In this document: positions 7,172 through 10,000 of the stretch, one piece after another
How positions within the stretch are numbered: the first letter of the stretch is position 1
Layout of the letters: each line of letters opens with the position of its first letter
DNA from: Rheinheimera sp.
GTDB taxonomy: Bacteria > Pseudomonadota > Gammaproteobacteria > Enterobacterales > Alteromonadaceae
DNA: 10,000 nt
Direction: 5' to 3'
Assembly: GCF_020217005.1 (NCBI RefSeq)
Contig: NZ_JAIWOI010000333.1
Coordinates: forward strand, 1 to 10,000
Notes under the pieces: model-generated
Database searches by the model: none
Seen by the model: only the letters and a program-made list of their open reading frames with translations
Told to the model about the DNA's origin: nothing
Translations under genes and position numbers: made by a program

Positions 7172-8224
7172 TTAGTCTTTACTCGTAGTAGCTGCAGCCT
7201 GGGCGGCTTCTTTTGCTGCTTGTTTTTCAGCTTCAAGAGCCTGCTGCTTTTTCTCTTCAAAAGCTTCGTACGCCATCACAATTTTTTGTACCACAGGATG
7301 ACGCACCACGTCTTTGGCTTTAAAGAAGTTAAAACTCAGCTCAGGTACAGCGGACAATACGTCCATCGCATGTTTTAAGCCTGAGTATTGGCCTCGTGGT
7401 AAATCGACCTGGGTAATATCGCCTGTGATCACCGCTTTGGCGTTAAAGCCAATACGGGTCAGGAACATCTTCATTTGTTCGACCGTGGTGTTCTGGCTTT
7501 CATCCAGAATAATAAACGCATCGCTTAGAGTGCGGCCACGCATATAAGCCAGAGGCGCTATTTCAATCACGCCACGCTCTAAGTACTTTTCGACTTTTTC
7601 AAAACCCAACATGTCAAATAAAGCGTCGTACAAAGGTCTTAAGTAAGGGTCGACTTTCTGAGCTAAATCACCTGGTAAAAAGCCCAGCTTCTCACCTGCT
7701 TCAACCGCTGGGCGGGTCAGCACTATACGGCGCACTTCACCTTTTTCCAGCGCATCAACAGCACAAGCCACAGCTAAATAGGTTTTGCCTGTACCGGCAG
7801 GGCCTATGCCAAAAGTCACGTCGTGACGCTGAATATTGCGCACATAAGCACTTTGATTGGCGTTACGGCCTTTGACTGCGCCTTTTTTGGTTTTGATACT
7901 GACCTGCTCTTCGTCAAACTGCTGTTCTGTAGGTTCCTGCTGCTGTTGCTGGATCACCAGATGCACTTGCTCCGGGCTTAAAGGCACAGCTTTGCCCTGG
8001 GCATTGGCGGTTTCGCCATAGAGTGTTTCGATAATGTGTTTTACCTGCTCCAGCTGGTCGGTTAAACCCACTAAACGCAGCTGGTTATCGCGGTAGGACA
8101 CCTGAACCCGGTAACGGCGTTCAATCTGACGTAAGTTATCGTCAAAGGGGCCCCATAAAAAAGCCAGACGCTGAGGTTCAAAAGGGGAGAGAGAAAATTC
8201 TAAGCTGGTGATCGGATTATCCAA
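7172..8224 (-). CDS. ybeZ: PhoH-like ATPase YbeZ
   Basis: A 350-residue cytoplasmic protein of the PhoH family. An N-terminal region of about 100 residues (LEFSLSPFEPQRLAFLWGPFD) is typical of the YbeZ subgroup. The P-loop ATPase domain carries Walker A GPAGTGKT near 141, then RPAVEAGEKLGFLPGD, Walker B ILDESQNTT near 240, and TGDITQVDLPRG. The C-terminal tail is rich in Ala, Lys, Glu and Gln (EKKQQALEAEKQAAKEAAQ) and probably helical. YbeZ is a partner of YbeY, with proposed RNA helicase-like activity; its substrate is not settled. The start is a TTG, the only plausible one because no earlier in-frame ATG or GTG precedes the conserved LEFSL. Its ribosome site is weak. An out-of-frame ATG lies 13 nt upstream. 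Most of the 160-bp gap from miaB is repeat copy 2. Confidence 0.95.
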   Translation of the reverse strand: MDNPITSLEFSLSPFEPQRLAFLWGPFDDNLRQIERRYRVQVSYRDNQLRLVGLTDQLEQVKHIIETLYGETANAQGKAVPLSPEQVHLVIQQQQQEPTEQQFDEEQVSIKTKKGAVKGRNANQSAYVRNIQRHDVTFGIGPAGTGKTYLAVACAVDALEKGEVRRIVLTRPAVEAGEKLGFLPGDLAQKVDPYLRPLYDALFDMLGFEKVEKYLERGVIEIAPLAYMRGRTLSDAFIILDESQNTTVEQMKMFLTRIGFNAKAVITGDITQVDLPRGQYSGLKHAMDVLSAVPELSFNFFKAKDVVRHPVVQKIVMAYEAFEEKKQQALEAEKQAAKEAAQAAATTSKD

Positions 8225-8237
8225 TGCTCTGTCTCAT
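8217..8237 (-). other. Possible six-codon leader ORF overlapping the ybeZ start
   Basis: An ATG at 8237-8235 opens MRQSIG and stops with TAA at 8219-8217, out of frame with ybeZ and spanning its TTG start (8224-8222). An AAGG at the end of repeat copy 2 lies 8 nt before the ATG, a better-placed ribosome site than any for the TTG. Termination 3 nt past the TTG could allow re-initiation or competition. It may also be chance. Confidence 0.25.
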
Positions 8238-8240
8238 TTG

Positions 8241-8361
8241 TGCAGCCTTAGTATCAGACGCCGCAGCTTTGTTGACTTCGAACGCCAGCCCCAGTCACAT
8301 AGTGGACTATGCTCCCGGGGACTGCTGCCCTTGTCGTCATGCTGCAACGCCAATTACTTTG
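8241..8361 (-). repeat. Structured intergenic repeat element, copy 2 (full length, 121 bp)
   Basis: On the minus strand this reads CAAAGTAATTGGCG to AAGGCTGCA and has the same length as copy 1. The outer arms 8357-8342 and 8266-8251 pair over 16 positions with two mismatches, counting G-T pairs. The central hairpin keeps CCCC, GAG, CATAG, a four-base loop (TCCA, unlike CTAC in copy 1), CTATG, TGA and GGGG. It is sense to ybeZ and fills most of the miaB-ybeZ gap, ending 16 nt before the ybeZ start codon, so it would be part of the transcribed leader. No reading frame of note is inside. Confidence 0.85.
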
Positions 8362-8372
8362 GCTGGTGTAGT

Positions 8373-8384
8373 GAAGATATCTTC
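8373..8384. other. 12-bp perfect palindrome after miaB
   Basis: GAAGATATCTTC directly abuts the miaB stop codon, between it and repeat copy 2. Without a loop it would make a poor RNA hairpin, and no T-run follows, so a terminator is unlikely. A dimeric protein-binding site or chance are the alternatives. Confidence 0.3.
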
Positions 8385-9812
8385 TTAAGGAGTAAAAGTC
8401 GCCACTCCCAATTCGTCTGTTTTTGCTGCTTTGGCCGCCATAATTTGCTGTGGCGATACTTCGCGGCGTAAATCCATGTCTTTTTCAGTACGGATCACTT
8501 TACCTTTTAATGAGTTGGTAAAGACATCAGTCACTAAAACATCAACAAACTGACCAATCATATCCGGTGAACCTTCAAAGTTCACCACGCGGTTGTTTTC
8601 AGTGCGTCCGGTCAGCTCCATAATGTCTTTTTTCGACGGGCCTTCGACCAGAATACGTTGTTCAGTGCCGAGCATAGCACGGGCAATTTGTAATGACTGC
8701 TGGTTTATACGGTCCTGCAGTATATAAAGACGTTGTTTTTTCTCGTCTTCTGACACATCGTCCGGTAAATCTGCCGCAGGCGTACCAGGACGGGCGCTGT
8801 AAACAAAGCTAAAGCTCATGTCAAAGTTGACTGCTTTGATTAAATCCATAGTGGCTTCGAAGTCTTCTGCGGTTTCACCAGGGAAGCCGATAATAAAGTC
8901 AGACGACATGCTTAAATTCGGGCGGATTTTTTTCAGTGCACGAATTTTTGATTTGTATTCGATAGCGGTATGGTTCCGTTTCATCAGAGCCAGAATACGG
9001 TCTGAACCCGATTGCACAGGCAAATGCAGGTGATCGACCAGCTCAGGCACATCACGGTACACTTCGATAATATCGTCTGTAAATTCAACAGGATGCGATG
9101 TGGTGTAACGAATACGGTCTATGCCATCTATAGCTGCGACTAAACGCAATAACTCGGAGAAGTGGCAAATGCCACCATCAAAAGTTGCACCTCGGTAGGC
9201 GTTGACGTTTTGACCCAACAGGTTGACTTCACGCACGCCTTGCTCAGCCAGCTGAGCAATTTCCAGTAAGACATCATCCAGCGGACGACTGACTTCCTCT
9301 CCACGGGTGTAAGGCACCACACAGAAGGTACAGTACTTAGAACAGCCTTCCATAATAGACACGAAAGCTGTTGGACCATCGGCTTTAGGTTCTGGCAGAC
9401 GATCAAACTTCTCGATTTCAGGGAAGGATACATCCACTACAGGCGATTTATCGCCGCGCACAGCGTTAATCATTTCCGGCAAACGGTGCAGGGTTTGTGG
9501 CCCGAATACAATGTCAACATAAGGAGCACGATCACGAATGGCTTTGCCTTCCTGCGAAGCGACACAACCACCGACAGCAATAATCAGATCCGGGTTTTTC
9601 TTCTTCAGCGGACGCCAGCGACCTAACTGATGGAATACCTTCTCCTGAGCTTTTTCACGAATAGAGCAGGTGTTCAGCAGGATCACGTCTGCTTCTTCTG
9701 CTTCTTCAGTCAGTGTGTAGCCATGAGTTGCATCCAAAAGGTCCGCCATTTTGGATGAATCGTATTCGTTCATCTGGCAGCCCCAGGTCTTAATGTGCAG
9801 CTTTTTGCCCAT
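8385..9812 (-). CDS. miaB: tRNA-2-methylthio-N6-isopentenyladenosine synthase MiaB
   Basis: A 475-residue radical SAM methylthiotransferase that converts i6A37 to ms2i6A37 in tRNAs reading UNN codons. The N-terminal UPF0004 domain carries cysteines 12, 49 and 83 ([34 protein letters not shown]) for the auxiliary iron-sulfur cluster. The radical SAM motif is [17 protein letters not shown] with Cys157, 161 and 164. [24 protein letters not shown] and [10 protein letters not shown] follow, then a C-terminal TRAM domain (ILVEGPSKK to KGKVIRTE) that binds tRNA. Length and cysteine positions agree with the E. coli enzyme. The ATG at 9812 is chosen because the family starts directly with [11 protein letters not shown]; a TTG-initiated extension to 9845 would add 11 unsupported residues. 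The ribosome site is weak. It is the first gene of the miaB-ybeZ-ybeY-corC-lnt cluster. Confidence 0.97.
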   Translation of the reverse strand: MGKKLHIKTWGCQMNEYDSSKMADLLDATHGYTLTEEAEEADVILLNTCSIREKAQEKVFHQLGRWRPLKKKNPDLIIAVGGCVASQEGKAIRDRAPYVDIVFGPQTLHRLPEMINAVRGDKSPVVDVSFPEIEKFDRLPEPKADGPTAFVSIMEGCSKYCTFCVVPYTRGEEVSRPLDDVLLEIAQLAEQGVREVNLLGQNVNAYRGATFDGGICHFSELLRLVAAIDGIDRIRYTTSHPVEFTDDIIEVYRDVPELVDHLHLPVQSGSDRILALMKRNHTAIEYKSKIRALKKIRPNLSMSSDFIIGFPGETAEDFEATMDLIKAVNFDMSFSFVYSARPGTPAADLPDDVSEDEKKQRLYILQDRINQQSLQIARAMLGTEQRILVEGPSKKDIMELTGRTENNRVVNFEGSPDMIGQFVDVLVTDVFTNSLKGKVIRTEKDMDLRREVSPQQIMAAKAAKTDELGVATFTP

Positions 9813-9859
9813 TTGTGTTCTAGCCCGTAAAAAAGTTAACGCCAAGAAAAAGGACGCGC

Positions 9860-9889
9860 ATTTTATCCTAGTAGGGCTTGAAGTGCCAG
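9860..9889 (-). promoter_or_regulatory. miaB: Candidate sigma-70 promoter for miaB
   Basis: On the minus strand, CTGGCA (9889-9884, 4 of 6 to the -35 consensus) is separated by 18 bp from TAAAAT (9865-9860, 5 of 6 to the -10 consensus). Transcription would start near 9853, about 40 nt before the miaB ATG. The elements overlap the end of the upstream reading frame. This is the only promoter-like pair I see for the operon, and it is unproven. Confidence 0.35.
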
Positions 9890-10000
9890 CAGTGGATCGG
9901 CTTCAGGCGGATTTGTTCCTGCTCTGGTTGTCCATACAGAGCTGGCTGTAGCGAAAAGCTTGTTAGATGCTGTAGTTCGCAATAAAGTGGATTTTTCTCT
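9863..10000 (-). CDS. Possible C-terminal fragment of an unidentified gene, cut by the right edge
   Basis: A minus-strand frame is open from the right edge to a TAA at 9865-9863, giving 45 residues that end in [14 protein letters not shown] second minus-strand frame is open to a TAG a few bases earlier and ends HCWHFKPY, so the coding frame is ambiguous. I prefer the first because its residue composition is ordinary for a bacterial protein end, but that is a weak argument. No family is recognised. If real, the gene lies directly upstream of miaB in the same direction, and its stop overlaps the candidate miaB promoter. Confidence 0.35.
   Translation of the reverse strand, partial: REKSTLLRTTASNKLFATASSVWTTRAGTNPPEADPLLALQALLG

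Noticed and set aside
9751..9951. A plus-strand frame at the start of miaB as a divergent gene.
   Set aside because: Its first third overlaps the conserved miaB N-terminus, it lacks a ribosome site, and the rest opposes another open frame.

Overview
The window looks like chromosomal DNA from a free-living gammaproteobacterium. The evidence is the operon order miaB-ybeZ-ybeY-corC-lnt, a MiaB very close in length and motifs to the E. coli enzyme, and a membrane-anchored DUF6436-type thiol protein next to a chemotaxis receptor. Glutamine-rich proteins and moderate GC would fit an Alteromonadales or Rheinheimera-like genome. That last step is inference and was not tested.

Left region (1-2092, all on the minus strand): a methyl-accepting chemotaxis protein with a multi-pass membrane input domain. 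Its stop overlaps the TTG start of a small membrane-anchored thioredoxin-like protein. A further gene, cut by the window edge, appears to follow. Middle (2093-4050): a divergent 257-bp intergenic region, then a plus-strand phoD-type alkaline phosphatase/phosphodiesterase with a twin-arginine signal. Just upstream of phoD is an 18-bp site that looks like a PhoB box, 10 bp before a -10 element.

Right region (4188-9812, minus strand, read from right to left): miaB (tRNA methylthiotransferase), ybeZ (PhoH-like ATPase), ybeY (endoribonuclease involved in rRNA and ribosome quality control), corC (CBS-domain protein) and lnt (apolipoprotein N-acyltransferase). This is the conserved RNA-maturation and envelope operon of gammaproteobacteria. 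At the far right a minus-strand reading frame runs off the window.

The most interesting feature is a dispersed intergenic element. Two 121-bp copies, at 4085-4205 and 8241-8361, align without gaps at about 73% identity by hand count. A shorter related copy, lacking the central hairpin, sits at about 6631-6696. Both full copies fold into an outer stem plus a central hairpin, and several substitutions preserve pairing. The copies occupy the two large gaps inside the operon and its downstream end. One copy supplies the last codons and stop of lnt, and another forms most of the leader of ybeZ.
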